Shown here one piece after another: positions 14,000-22,894 of a DNA stretch of 35,568 nucleotides. The stretch is from Bacillota bacterium (GTDB lineage: Bacteria > Bacillota > Dethiobacteria > Dethiobacterales > Dethiobacteraceae): NCBI GenBank assembly GCA_018725565.1, contig QLUR01000028.1, positions 1 through 35,568 of the forward strand. The letters run 5' to 3'. The number at the start of each line of letters is the position of its first letter. Position 1 is the stretch's first letter. The notes under the pieces are model-generated. The model worked only from the letters and a program-made list of their open reading frames with translations. It made no database searches and was not told the DNA's origin. Made by a program: the position numbers and the translations under genes.

Positions 14000-14203
14000 T
14001 AAAGCTTACTCCAAACTTTTTGCGCGCCTGTCCCGCACACAATTGCTGCCCGGAGTTGCCTTAGCGTACTTCTTCAGTTGGGCGGCCGTCTCTGCCAGTG
14101 ACCCATAATCTCCTTGATTCCGGCATTCAATTACGACCAGTGTGACAGAGGTCAAGGGCAGCCAACACAAATAGCATGCCAGGCATGCCATTTGCTTAAC
14201 AAT

Positions 14204-14752
14204 CTATTTCCGAGGGGCTTGCTTAACCGCTGCTTCTGCTGTCCTGCTGGCATCAAACTGCTCAAGAACAGCTCCTCTTCTATCGACGAACGTCCACACC
14301 GTACGGCCTTTTTCCAATAAGACGTCTTTCAGCGGCAGAGTCACTACCTGGAAGTAGTCTCTTTTCGGATTAACTCTTACCCTGACCTCTAAATCCTGAG
14401 CTCCGGCAGGTGCTACCTGCACATGCTGAACTTCAGCATGCAGGCTAAAAAGAGCCACCTCGTGCTTTGGCTGAAAGGGGTACTGCGGCAGAGCAATTCC
14501 CCAGATACCTGCAACTTCCTTCCAGGCAGCCTGGTCTTTCACCAGGCGGAAGGTTGGTTGCTCCTTTCTTTCGCCCTTGTCGGCAACTGTAAACTTTACC
14601 TCGTTTCCGGTCTTCGCTTCACGCGGCCCGACAGCAGGTTGTGCCCTGAAAGTATCGTAGACTGAAAGAGATATCAAAAGTACAAGCAGAAACAACAGCG
14701 GGAGCAGCCGTCGTACTTCCACTACAACCATTTTTTTACCCAATTCCGCCAC
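14204..14752 (-). CDS. membrane-anchored PrcB-like protein
   Basis: 182 residues from GTG 14752 (or 175 from ATG 14731; neither has an ideal ribosome site). One membrane helix (about residues 15-31, LLPLLFLLVLLISLSVY) precedes an extracytoplasmic domain. That domain reads FRLVKDQAAWKEVAGIWGIALPQYPFQPKHEVALFSLHAEV..HVQVAPAGAQDLEVRVRVNP, in the style of the PrcB C-terminal (protease-inhibitor-like) domain: an ITS..W..LW-type strand, then F....V....G. The family match is from pattern only. It is monocistronic, and nothing nearby reveals a partner. About 200 bases downstream (14000-14203) I see only a low-confidence reading frame. Confidence 0.5.
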   Translation of the reverse strand: MAELGKKMVVVEVRRLLPLLFLLVLLISLSVYDTFRAQPAVGPREAKTGNEVKFTVADKGERKEQPTFRLVKDQAAWKEVAGIWGIALPQYPFQPKHEVALFSLHAEVQHVQVAPAGAQDLEVRVRVNPKRDYFQVVTLPLKDVLLEKGRTVWTFVDRRGAVLEQFDASRTAEAAVKQAPRK

Positions 14753-14891
14753 CCCTTTCCCAGGCTTTTCTCTAATAAGTATGTGGCAATAATTAAAACA
14801 TGCCTGGAAATTGGGCTGTTATTTAAAAAAGGATTCTTAATTTAGTCAATTATCAGAAACAATTAAACTCATAAAGGAAAATTTCGCCTGC

Positions 14892-14898
14892 TGTCGAA
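14892..14898. promoter_or_regulatory. possible Spo0A box upstream of the histidine kinase
   Basis: TGTCGAA is a perfect 7-base Spo0A box, 50 bases before the kinase start at 14949. A 7-mer this short occurs several times by chance in a window of this size (another is at 11162), so only its position next to a sporulation-type kinase gives it weight. Confidence 0.25.
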
Positions 14899-14948
14899 AT
14901 AGAAATAGCCGAAATATGTTTGCTGGTGTCTAAATTGGGAGTATGGCC

Positions 14949-16082
14949 ATGAAAATTGTAGCTTTAAAACAACTTTTCTTTAGGGAACGCAGCTCCCCCT
15001 TTATCGTGCAACTAGTCATTTTTTTTGCTACGGCAGCAATTTTTGGGGTCATATTTTTGTTGCACAGGAACGGGTGGCTTCCCCTTGAAGCTGTTCATCT
15101 TCTATTATATTTATTCTTTGCCTTGATTTATACAAATACGCTCTTTAACGGTTTTCTGTCAGGGATCTTGTTTGCATCAATGAGCAGTCTGCTGGCCGTA
15201 TATGTTTTATTGGCGGAAAGTTCGTCTTCATCGCTGCTCTCAACCGCTAAACTGCAGGTTTTCCCCTTTGTCACTCTATATTATCTGACAGCTATTATCA
15301 CCGATTGGTTTAGGCAGACAATCAACAAACTACGCATGCAAATCCAGGAGAACGAACGCCTGTGCCAGCAAGCGCGCCAGATGGAAAAACTGGCGCTGGC
15401 CGGAGAAATTGCCGCCGGCATCGCCCATGAAATACGCAACCCGCTCACCGTTATCCAGGGCTACATCCAATTGTTGCAAAAGTCAACTGCTGATACCAGC
15501 CGCGACTCTGAAACATATCTGGTGATTTTGGAGGAAATTCAGCGAACAAATGCCATCATCAGTGATTTTCTCCGTTTCAGCCGTCCGGACCAGCCACACG
15601 TTTCCATGGTTCAAATCAATGAACTGGTTGAAAACGCCGCCGCGCTTCTGTATGGTGAAACCTTGCGCAAAAACGTCAGGTTTCATTTATACCCGGACCC
15701 GGCTTTACCGCCGCTTCTTTTGGACAAAGACCAAATCATTCAGGTGTTTCTTAACCTGTTTACCAATGCCTTGCAGGCCATGCCTCTCGGCGGCAGCCTT
15801 TCGGTACTTACCCAGCTTGATAAAAAAAGAAACCAGGTGCTGATCCATATCAGCGATACCGGCCACGGAATCACGCCGGCCAATCTTGGGAAAATCTTCG
15901 CGCCCTTTTTTACCACCAGAGATGAGGGAACAGGAATGGGGTTATCCATCACCCATAACATTGTTAACGCGCACGCTGGTCAAATTTGCGTTGAAAGTAC
16001 GCCGGGGCAGGGCAGCCGGTTTACTATCAGCCTGCCTCTGACAGCTGACGGCATGACCGGCAACGAAAAGAAAGGCCTTTAG
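14949..16082 (+). CDS. membrane sensor histidine kinase (KinB/sporulation-kinase style)
   Basis: 377 residues. Residues 17-120 contain four to five membrane helices with little extracellular sequence. A short coiled linker follows, then the HisKA box AGEIAAGIAHEIRNPLTVIQGY with phospho-acceptor His160. The HATPase_c domain shows NLFTNALQAM (N box), ISDTGHGI (G1) and GTGMGLSI (G2). No PAS domain is evident. No response regulator gene is adjacent, so it is an orphan kinase; the layout resembles KinB-type kinases that feed the Spo0A phosphorelay. I chose ATG 14949 because GGGAGT is then correctly spaced; ATG 14943 would abut it. It converges on mtaB with only 11 bases between the stops and no clear terminator. 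Confidence 0.85.
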   Translation: MKIVALKQLFFRERSSPFIVQLVIFFATAAIFGVIFLLHRNGWLPLEAVHLLLYLFFALIYTNTLFNGFLSGILFASMSSLLAVYVLLAESSSSSLLSTAKLQVFPFVTLYYLTAIITDWFRQTINKLRMQIQENERLCQQARQMEKLALAGEIAAGIAHEIRNPLTVIQGYIQLLQKSTADTSRDSETYLVILEEIQRTNAIISDFLRFSRPDQPHVSMVQINELVENAAALLYGETLRKNVRFHLYPDPALPPLLLDKDQIIQVFLNLFTNALQAMPLGGSLSVLTQLDKKRNQVLIHISDTGHGITPANLGKIFAPFFTTRDEGTGMGLSITHNIVNAHAGQICVESTPGQGSRFTISLPLTADGMTGNEKKGL

Positions 16083-16093
16083 ACGCACTATAT

Positions 16094-17395
16094 TTAAGCG
16101 CCAACGGTCTCTCCGTACAGGCCCTCACGCTGAAGTCCGAGCACATGCACCTCAGCCAGTTTCCCAAGTGATATCTCCGGTACTTTGGCCGTAACACGGA
16201 GATAATGCTCCGTCAGCCCTGCCAGCCGCCCGTGCCCTGACTGCTCCTCAAACAGCACCTCCACCCTCTTACCGATAAAACCGGCCTGAAAGGTGACTGC
16301 CAGTCTATCGCCTAGCTCTCTCAGGCGCTTGCTGCGCTCTTCCTTAACAGCGGGCGGGACCTGATCCGGGAAGCCGGCTGCCGGAGTCCCGCGGCGCGGC
16401 GAGTATTTAAAGATGTGCAGGCGACTGAAACCACACAGCCGCACCAGCTCCAAAGTGTGGGCAAAATTTTCTTCCGTCTCACCGGGGAAGCCGGCCATAA
16501 CATCGGTTGTCAGCGCCAGGCCGGGAATTTCTGAGCGCAGCCAGCGCACAAGGTACAAGAACTCACTGGCGTTATACCGGCGATTCATCCGGCGCAATAT
16601 CTCATCGTTTCCGCTTTGCAGCGGGATATGCAGGTGCCGGCAGATTTTCCGGCAAGAAAGCAGGAGCTCAACCAGATGGGGAGTAATTTCCGTAGGCTCT
16701 ATCGAGGAAAGACGGATACGAGTTATTCCTTCAACCCGGGCCAGCTCTTTCAGCAAATCTCCAAGAAGCGCTGTCTGTCCGGGTAAGTCCAGGCCATATG
16801 AACCGAGGTTAATACCGGTCAGCACCAGTTCTTTATATCCTTGCGCAGCCAGCAGTTCCGCCTCTGTCACTGCTTCCGCCGGCGGCATGCTGCAGAGGGG
16901 ACCCCGTGCGTAAGGCACGATACAGTACGAACAAAACTGTTGGCAACCTTCCTGTACTTTGAGAAATGCACGAGTACGTTCCCCGCCCTGGCTGACGGGG
17001 AGCTTTTCAAAACCGCTTTTTTTATCGAGTGGCACGACCAGGTTCGCCCTGTTCTTTTTGGCATCCAATACCAGTTCAGGCAACCGTTCCCGGGCATGAG
17101 TCCCTATCACCAAATCCACCTCGGGAAGCCGCAATACTTCTGCCGGAGCCACCTGTGCCAGGCATCCGGTAACAACAATGAGTCCCTTAGGGTTGCTGCG
17201 CCTGGCCCGGCGGATTAACTGGCGGGATTTGCGGTCACTTAAGTGAGTGACCGTACATGTGTTTATAACGTAAACATCTGCACACGCAGCAAAAGCTACT
17301 GTTTGATAGCCTGCCCTGGCAAACAGCTCTTGCAAGGCAGCTGTTTCCGTCTGGTTTACTTTACAGCCGAGCGTCTGAAATGCTACCGTCTTCAT
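16094..17395 (-). CDS. mtaB: tRNA t6A37 methylthiotransferase MtaB
   Basis: A radical-SAM methylthiotransferase that converts t6A37 to ms2t6A in tRNAs reading ANN codons. The UPF0004 domain carries cluster cysteines Cys11, Cys47 and Cys78 (LGCKVNQTE, NTCTVT, VTGCLAQ). The radical-SAM motif CQQFCSYC is at 151-158. A C-terminal TRAM-like domain ends the protein. GCKVNQTETAAL is typical of MtaB rather than MiaB or RimO. Length (433) is normal. It starts four bases before the end of rsmE (ATGA overlap) and is the last gene of the heat-shock operon. Confidence 0.93.
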   Translation of the reverse strand: MKTVAFQTLGCKVNQTETAALQELFARAGYQTVAFAACADVYVINTCTVTHLSDRKSRQLIRRARRSNPKGLIVVTGCLAQVAPAEVLRLPEVDLVIGTHARERLPELVLDAKKNRANLVVPLDKKSGFEKLPVSQGGERTRAFLKVQEGCQQFCSYCIVPYARGPLCSMPPAEAVTEAELLAAQGYKELVLTGINLGSYGLDLPGQTALLGDLLKELARVEGITRIRLSSIEPTEITPHLVELLLSCRKICRHLHIPLQSGNDEILRRMNRRYNASEFLYLVRWLRSEIPGLALTTDVMAGFPGETEENFAHTLELVRLCGFSRLHIFKYSPRRGTPAAGFPDQVPPAVKEERSKRLRELGDRLAVTFQAGFIGKRVEVLFEEQSGHGRLAGLTEHYLRVTAKVPEISLGKLAEVHVLGLQREGLYGETVGA

Positions 17396-18135
17396 CCTTG
17401 CCCCCCCAGCTCGCCAGCCTGATAAAGCGCTAGGGCTGCGGCGGCAATAGCGCTCGTTTCTGCCCGCAAAATCCTGGGTCCTAATGTTACGATTAATCCG
17501 CCAAGGGCTCTGACCGCTGCTACCTCAGCAGTGGTGAAGCCGCCTTCCGGACCGGTAACCAACAAAACCCCGTCGCCCGGAAACAACCCGTGCAAAGCGG
17601 CCGATAACGGGAGGCATCCTTCCCCCTCAAAGAAAAGTATTGTTTTTTTATAGCGGGGGATTACGGCCAGAAACTCATCCCAGGTATGCAAAGGAGCAAT
17701 TTCCGGGAGCAAGTCCCGCCGGGCCTGACCGGCGGCGGCGCGGACGATTTTCTGCCAGCGGTTGGCCCTGTGCAGTTTTATTGATTCCGGACGCAGCACC
17801 GTGCGTTCGGAGTCGAAGGGCAGAAAACCGGCAAGACCAAGCTCAGTGCCACAGCGTAACAATAACTCATTTTTTTCGCCCTTTAGCAACGCAAACGCCA
17901 ATGTAAACCGGACAACCGTCTCCCGGCAGGGCAGCTCGTCTTTTAAAACGCAAGTCACGCCGTCACGGCTGATAGCTGCAATTTCCGCACAAAAACTGCG
18001 ACCTTTTTCGTCGCTAAGCTCAATTTCGTCCCCGACAGAACAGCGCAATACAGAGCGCAGATGGTGAGCATCATCATTATCAAGCTGGACACGGTCTCCA
18101 TACCGGCGTCCGTGAGAAAAGAAAAACCGGCTCAT
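17392..18135 (-). CDS. rsmE: 16S rRNA m3U1498 methyltransferase RsmE
   Basis: 247 residues. The N-terminal PUA-like half has the DDAHHLRSVLRCSVGDEIELSD motif. The C-terminal SPOUT/trefoil-knot half has LLVTGPEGGFTTAEV and LGPRILRAETSAIAA, the SAM-binding knot. It methylates N3 of U1498 in 16S rRNA. GGAG lies eight bases before ATG 18135. It follows dnaJ with a 48-base gap; in many relatives prmA lies between the two but it is absent here. Its stop overlaps the mtaB start. Confidence 0.93.
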   Translation of the reverse strand: MSRFFFSHGRRYGDRVQLDNDDAHHLRSVLRCSVGDEIELSDEKGRSFCAEIAAISRDGVTCVLKDELPCRETVVRFTLAFALLKGEKNELLLRCGTELGLAGFLPFDSERTVLRPESIKLHRANRWQKIVRAAAGQARRDLLPEIAPLHTWDEFLAVIPRYKKTILFFEGEGCLPLSAALHGLFPGDGVLLVTGPEGGFTTAEVAAVRALGGLIVTLGPRILRAETSAIAAAALALYQAGELGGQG

Positions 18136-18183
18136 TTATCCATCTCCAGAAACGTGCAGTTTTCACCTTCGCGCTGGTTAAGG

Positions 18184-19305
18184 TTACCTGCCACCCAGTG
18201 CGTCCTTCACCTTGCTTAATATTCCTTTGTCAGGCGGCGCAACTTCTTCGCCAACAAGGCGGGCATACTCGTAGAGCAGCTCTTTCTCTTTAACAGAAAG
18301 CTTCTGCGGTATTTTTACGGAAATTTTTACATGCTGGTCCCCGCGGCCATGTCCCCGCAGATAAGGTATTCCCTTGCCGCGCAGGCGGAAAAAAGTCCCC
18401 GGTTGTGTGCCTTCAGGAACTTTCAGGCGCGCCTTGCCGTCAAGTGTCGGCACCTCGATTTCAGTGCCCAAAGCCGCCTGAGCAAAGGAAACCGGAACTT
18501 CCAGGATGATATCGCTGCCCTCGCGTTTGAACAGTTCGTGCGGGCGAACTTTAAGGTAAATCAAGAGGTCTCCGGGTGGCCCGCCTCGCCATCCCGACTC
18601 TCCTTCGCCGGAAACGCGCATGGTGACACCGGAATCAACACCCGGAGGCACCTTAACCTCGATTTTTCTTTCGCGCTCTTTCCGGCCCCGGCCGTGACAG
18701 TCAAGGCAGCGTTCTTTAACCGTCTGACCGGCACCTTGACACGCTTCACATGTTTTGACGCTGATAAAGCGACCGAACGCCGTATTGCGGACCACCTGCT
18801 GCTGCCCGCTGCCATGGCAGGCAGTACAGGTTACAGGTGAGGTGCCCGGCTTGGCTCCGCTGCCCCGGCACGTTTCACATGTTTCAATGCGCCCTATATT
18901 TATAGTTGTTTCTAAGCCAAAAGCCACATCCTGCAGCGTTATCTCCAGGTCATAGCGCAGGTCGCTGCCTCGTTGCGGACCGGAAGGGCGACCGGTGTGC
19001 ATGCCCCCGCCAAAAAAAGTTTCAAATATATCGCCAAGGCCACCAAAGCCGGAAAAACCGCCAAAGCCGTTGCTGCCGGCTTCCTCTGCGGCATGGCCGA
19101 AACGGTCATAGCGCACTCGCCGTTCCTGATCGCCAAGAACATCGAAAGCTTGTTTAATCTCTTTGAATTTTTCGGCTGCCTTCGGGTCATTCTGGTTGAC
19201 ATCCGGGTGGTAACGCCTGGCCAGATTACGGTACGCTCTTTTAATCTCCTCAGATGTGGCTTCCCGGCTTACACCCAGTAGCTCATAATAATCACGTCTC
19301 ACCAT
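18184..19305 (-). CDS. dnaJ: chaperone DnaJ
   Basis: The co-chaperone that stimulates DnaK ATPase and delivers clients. The domains are in canonical order: J domain with HPD at 33-35, a Gly/Phe-rich linker (GFGGFSGFGGLGDIFETFFGGG), and a zinc domain with four CxxCxGxG repeats (CETCRGSG, CTACHGSG, CEACQGAG, CLDCHGRG). A C-terminal substrate-binding and dimerisation region follows. Length 373 is normal for a full type I DnaJ. It follows dnaK after 19 bases in the hrcA operon. Confidence 0.97.
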   Translation of the reverse strand: MVRRDYYELLGVSREATSEEIKRAYRNLARRYHPDVNQNDPKAAEKFKEIKQAFDVLGDQERRVRYDRFGHAAEEAGSNGFGGFSGFGGLGDIFETFFGGGMHTGRPSGPQRGSDLRYDLEITLQDVAFGLETTINIGRIETCETCRGSGAKPGTSPVTCTACHGSGQQQVVRNTAFGRFISVKTCEACQGAGQTVKERCLDCHGRGRKERERKIEVKVPPGVDSGVTMRVSGEGESGWRGGPPGDLLIYLKVRPHELFKREGSDIILEVPVSFAQAALGTEIEVPTLDGKARLKVPEGTQPGTFFRLRGKGIPYLRGHGRGDQHVKISVKIPQKLSVKEKELLYEYARLVGEEVAPPDKGILSKVKDALGGR

Positions 19306-19324
19306 TTACCTTCTTCCCCGCCGC

Positions 19325-21139
19325 TTATTTTTCCTTATCATCAACCACATGATATTCAGCATCTACCGTGTTGTCAGGCGCACTCTCAGGCGTGCCCTCC
19401 GCTTGCTTGGCCTGTTCGTAAAGAAGTGCTGACAAAGCATGCATCTCACTAGTCAATTCTTCAATAGCCTTACGGATAGCAGCTGCGTCCTCCCCGTCTT
19501 TAACTTCCTTGACTTTATTGATCGCGGACTCTACAGCTGTTTTCCTGGCCAGCTCAATCTTATCCCCCAGATCACGCAGCATCTTTTCCGTACTGTAGAC
19601 AAGTGTGTCAGCCTCATTGCGGACCTCCGCCAGTTCTTTCCGCTTCCTGTCTTCTTCCGCAAACGTCTGGGCCTCTTTGACCATTTGGTCTATTTCCTTA
19701 TCACTGAGGCCTGTTGAAGCAGTAATGGTAATTTTCTGCTCCTTGCCGGTACCAAGGTCTTTTGCTGAAACATTGACGATGCCATTCGCATCAATGTCAA
19801 AAGAGACCTCAATCTGTGGAATGCCGCGGGGGGCCGGCGGGATGCCGTCCAGGATAAAACGGCCGAGCGTTTTGTTGTTGGCAGCCATCGGACGCTCGCC
19901 CTGCAGCACATGAATTTCCACAGAGGTCTGGCTGTCGGCGGCAGTTGAAAAAATCTGCTTTTTGGAGGTAGGAATAGTCGTATTACGCTCCATAATTTTC
20001 GTAAATACTCCGCCCAGTGTTTCAATGCCCAGGGAAAGCGGTGTAACATCAAGCAACAGTACATCCTTGACCTCTCCCGCCAAAACACCGGCCTGGATAG
20101 CAGCCCCCAGCGCCACCGCTTCGTCCGGATTCACTCCTTTATGCGGTTCTTTGCCCAGCAATTTGCGGATAGCCTCTTGAACTGCGGGAATGCGGGTCGA
20201 GCCGCCAACTAAAATGATCTTGTCAATGCCCTCGGGACCAAGCCCGGAATCAGCCAACGCCCGGCGGGACGGCCCCATGGTCGCCTCCACCAGGTCGGCA
20301 GTCAATTCATCAAATTTGGCGCGGGTCAGTGTCAGGTCCAGGTGCTTGGGCCCTTCGGCAGTAGCGGTAATGAAGGGCAGGTTTATGTTGGTCGTCATCA
20401 CGTTGGACAGCTCGATTTTGGCCTTCTCAGCCGCTTCTTTCAGGCGCTGCAGCGCCATCCGGTCCTTGCGCAGGTCCACGCCTTCCAATTTTTTAAACTC
20501 TTCCGCCAGATAGTCTATTACACGCTGGTCGAAGTCGTCTCCGCCCAGGCGATTGTTGCCGCTGGTAGCCTTGACTTCAAAGACACCGTCGCCGAGTTCT
20601 AGAATGGAAACATCAAAGGTGCCGCCGCCGAGGTCAAAAACAAGTATCGTATGGTCTTCCCCTTTGTCTATACCATAAGCCAGAGCCGCCGCCGTCGGTT
20701 CATTGATGATGCGCAGCACTTCCAGGCCGGCAATTTTGCCGGCGTCCTTGGTTGCCTGCCTTTGAGCATCGGTAAAATAAGCTGGAACGGTTATCACCGC
20801 TTTTGTTGCTTTCTCGCCGAGATATGCTTCGGCATCGGTTTTCAGCTTTTGTAAAATAAAGGCGGAAAGTTCTTGCGGCGTGTAGTTCTTGTCATCTATC
20901 TTAACTTTGTAGTCACTGCCCATCTGACGCTTAATTGAAGCAATCGTCCGGTCCGGGTTGGTAATTGCCTGCCGCTTGGCCACTTGCCCTACCAGGCGTT
21001 CGCCGTTTTTACTGAAAGCCACCACCGAAGGCGTTAGTCTGTCGCCTTCAGCATTGGCAATAATTTCCGGCTCCCCTCCCTCCATCACAGCCACAACCGA
21101 ATTGGTCGTACCGAGGTCAATGCCGATCACCTTGCTCAT
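19325..21139 (-). CDS. dnaK: chaperone DnaK (Hsp70)
   Basis: The ATP-driven chaperone of the general protein-folding and heat-shock system. The nucleotide-binding domain begins [21 protein letters not shown] and contains [15 protein letters not shown] and the [14 protein letters not shown] motif. The linker [16 protein letters not shown] leads into the substrate-binding domain and lid. The C-terminus ends in the short acidic tail VVDDKEK. Length 604 is normal for Firmicutes. AGGAGG precedes ATG 21139. Expression is controlled by HrcA at the CIRCE site upstream of hrcA. Confidence 0.98.
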   Translation of the reverse strand: MSKVIGIDLGTTNSVVAVMEGGEPEIIANAEGDRLTPSVVAFSKNGERLVGQVAKRQAITNPDRTIASIKRQMGSDYKVKIDDKNYTPQELSAFILQKLKTDAEAYLGEKATKAVITVPAYFTDAQRQATKDAGKIAGLEVLRIINEPTAAALAYGIDKGEDHTILVFDLGGGTFDVSILELGDGVFEVKATSGNNRLGGDDFDQRVIDYLAEEFKKLEGVDLRKDRMALQRLKEAAEKAKIELSNVMTTNINLPFITATAEGPKHLDLTLTRAKFDELTADLVEATMGPSRRALADSGLGPEGIDKIILVGGSTRIPAVQEAIRKLLGKEPHKGVNPDEAVALGAAIQAGVLAGEVKDVLLLDVTPLSLGIETLGGVFTKIMERNTTIPTSKKQIFSTAADSQTSVEIHVLQGERPMAANNKTLGRFILDGIPPAPRGIPQIEVSFDIDANGIVNVSAKDLGTGKEQKITITASTGLSDKEIDQMVKEAQTFAEEDRKRKELAEVRNEADTLVYSTEKMLRDLGDKIELARKTAVESAINKVKEVKDGEDAAAIRKAIEELTSEMHALSALLYEQAKQAEGTPESAPDNTVDAEYHVVDDKEK

Positions 21140-21166
21140 TAATTGCTTTCCTCCTGTTTCCTGTTC

Positions 21167-21721
21167 TTATTCTTCTTCGTGTTTTGCCCGGCCCGCAACT
21201 TTAACCAAACTGGCCCGCAGCACCCTGTCCTTTAAACGATAGCCCTTTTGCAGTTCCTCTACGACCGTGTTCTCCGGGTCTGCAGCTTCCACCTGCATGA
21301 TGGCATGATGCAAGGAAGGGTCAAACTGGATGCCGCAGGCTTCTATCATGTTCAGGCCATACTTCTCCAACACAGCTAGGAACTGCTTGTGAACCAATTC
21401 TACACCGGCCGAAAGTGATTCAGTAGAACCTGCAGCCTGCTTGGCACGCTCAAGGTTGTCAATCACTGGCAGCAGCTCCCGAACCAGGTCACAAAGAGAT
21501 TGTGTCGCCCACTCCTGCATCTCTGCCCGCACTCTTTTGCGATAGTTGTCGAAGTCGGCCTGCAGTCGTTGTAAGCGGGCAAAGAGTTGGGTATTCTCCT
21601 CACGCAATCGTTCTGTTTCTGCCTGCTCATTTTGCCCGGTTAATTCAGCCGCCTCAGGCTTGTCAGCAGCAGGCGCCTCCATGTTCTCCTTTTCTTCGCC
21701 GCGGTCTTCATTCCTAATCAT
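21167..21721 (-). CDS. grpE: nucleotide exchange factor GrpE
   Basis: It releases ADP from DnaK. 184 residues: an acidic disordered N-terminus (RGEEKENMEAPAADKPEAAE), a long coiled coil (ETERLREENTQLFARLQRLQADFDNYRKRV), then the compact beta domain with LNMIEACGIQFDPSLHHAIMQVEAADPENTVVEELQKGYRLKDRVLRASLVKVA, the GrpE signature. ATG 21721 follows GAGGTG. It lies between hrcA and dnaK in the operon. Confidence 0.97.
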   Translation of the reverse strand: MIRNEDRGEEKENMEAPAADKPEAAELTGQNEQAETERLREENTQLFARLQRLQADFDNYRKRVRAEMQEWATQSLCDLVRELLPVIDNLERAKQAAGSTESLSAGVELVHKQFLAVLEKYGLNMIEACGIQFDPSLHHAIMQVEAADPENTVVEELQKGYRLKDRVLRASLVKVAGRAKHEEE

Positions 21722-21783
21722 GCTTTCACCTCACTCTTTATGACGTCGATAATCCGTCCTGCATTTTCAACGTTGCGTATAAC

Positions 21784-22812
21784 CTACAAGCCCTTGACCA
21801 GTGCGTTTATTTTTTCCATAATCCTCTGCATAATAACTACCACCTTGCCATAATCCATCCGCGTCGGCCCCAGTACTCCCAAGGTGCCAAGAGGCCTGTC
21901 ATACAACATATAGCTAGCCGTGACCAAGCTGCATTCACTGACTTCCTGTAAAGGGTTCTCCGTGCCTATGCGGACGGAGAGCCCTCCCTGCAGTGGCTCA
22001 AGCAAGATACCGAGCGCCTCATCCTGCTCGAACAATTCCAGCAGATGTCCAAACTTTTCCACGTCCCTGAATTCCGGCTGCTTAAGAATATTGGCAGTGC
22101 CTCCCAGAAAAACCCGGGTACTGTCTTCCCGTGACATTTCTTCCAGCAGCAACAGCAGTTGGTCAACCAAGTCAATTTTAGCATAAAGACTTCTGCACAA
22201 TCCTTGCAAACGTAAAAGAGTCAGCTCTTCAATGGTTTGTCCTGCCAGTTGCTCATTCAGGTATTTGACTATCCTTGCCAGTTCCTCGCTGTTTAAAGCT
22301 TTGGGTAATTCCAGCGCTTTACTTCTCACATATCCGCTGTCAGTAAGCAAGACAACCAAGGCACGCTCTGCATCTAACGGAATTATCCGCAACTGTTTAA
22401 ACACACTGCGTTTGAACTGTGCGCCAAGGACAAGTGAAACGTAATTGGTCATCTGTGCCAAAACCTTGACTGTATGTTGAACAATCTGATCGATTTCACG
22501 CATTTTTTCCAGTTGTAAAAAAACGCGCGCCAAATAATTTTCTTCAGCTGTCGTAAGTTCCACCATATCCATCAGGCAGTCCACATAAAAGCGGTACCCG
22601 CGCTGAGACGGAATGCGCCCCGCGGAGGTGTGCGGCTGAGTCAGATATCCCAACTCTTCCAGATCCGCCATCTCGTTGCGGATGGTAGCCGCAGATAGGT
22701 CCATATGGTAGCGCCTGGAGATAGTCCTTGACCCGACAGGTTCAGCCGTATGGATATAATCTGTTACAACTGCGCGGAGAATCCTCTGTTTTCTCTCGCT
22801 CAAATCCTTCAT
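21784..22812 (-). CDS. hrcA: heat-inducible repressor HrcA
   Basis: It represses the grpE-dnaK-dnaJ operon by binding CIRCE, with activity maintained by GroEL. The 342-residue protein begins MKDLSERKQRILRAVVTDYIHTAEPVGSRTISRRY, the winged-helix domain. GYLTQPHTSAGRIPSQRGYRFYVD and a GAF-like/dimer domain follow, ending in ASYMLYDRPLGTLGVLGPTRMDYGKVV. I chose ATG 22812 because AGGAGG lies seven bases upstream; the longer frame to 22845 would run through the operator. CIRCE sits 18 bases before the start. Confidence 0.96.
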   Translation of the reverse strand: MKDLSERKQRILRAVVTDYIHTAEPVGSRTISRRYHMDLSAATIRNEMADLEELGYLTQPHTSAGRIPSQRGYRFYVDCLMDMVELTTAEENYLARVFLQLEKMREIDQIVQHTVKVLAQMTNYVSLVLGAQFKRSVFKQLRIIPLDAERALVVLLTDSGYVRSKALELPKALNSEELARIVKYLNEQLAGQTIEELTLLRLQGLCRSLYAKIDLVDQLLLLLEEMSREDSTRVFLGGTANILKQPEFRDVEKFGHLLELFEQDEALGILLEPLQGGLSVRIGTENPLQEVSECSLVTASYMLYDRPLGTLGVLGPTRMDYGKVVVIMQRIMEKINALVKGL

Positions 22813-22829
22813 GAGCAAGCCTCCTGATA

Positions 22830-22856
22830 TTAGCACTCTGCTCAAACGAGTGCTAA
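22830..22856. promoter_or_regulatory. CIRCE operator (HrcA binding site)
   Basis: TTAGCACTC, nine bases, then GAGTGCTAA is a perfect match to the CIRCE consensus. It lies between the hrcA promoter -10 and the hrcA start, so HrcA bound here blocks the whole heat-shock operon. Confidence 0.98.
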
Positions 22857-22865
22857 TTTAAATCA

Positions 22866-22894
22866 AAAATACCACTGTCATTGCTATTTGTCAA
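22866..22894 (-). promoter_or_regulatory. promoter of the hrcA operon
   Basis: On the minus strand a perfect TTGACA (22894-22889) and TATTTT (22871-22866) are 17 bases apart. This housekeeping sigma-A-type promoter lies right before CIRCE. It overlaps the last codons of hemW, so the heat-shock operon is independently driven. Confidence 0.8.

Noticed and set aside
14006-14191. 61-codon minus-strand frame reading VVIECRNQGDYGSLAETAAQLKKYAKATPG
   Set aside because: Composition is somewhat protein-like, but there is no ribosome site and no family I recognise, so it is left as unexplained sequence after the PrcB-like gene.
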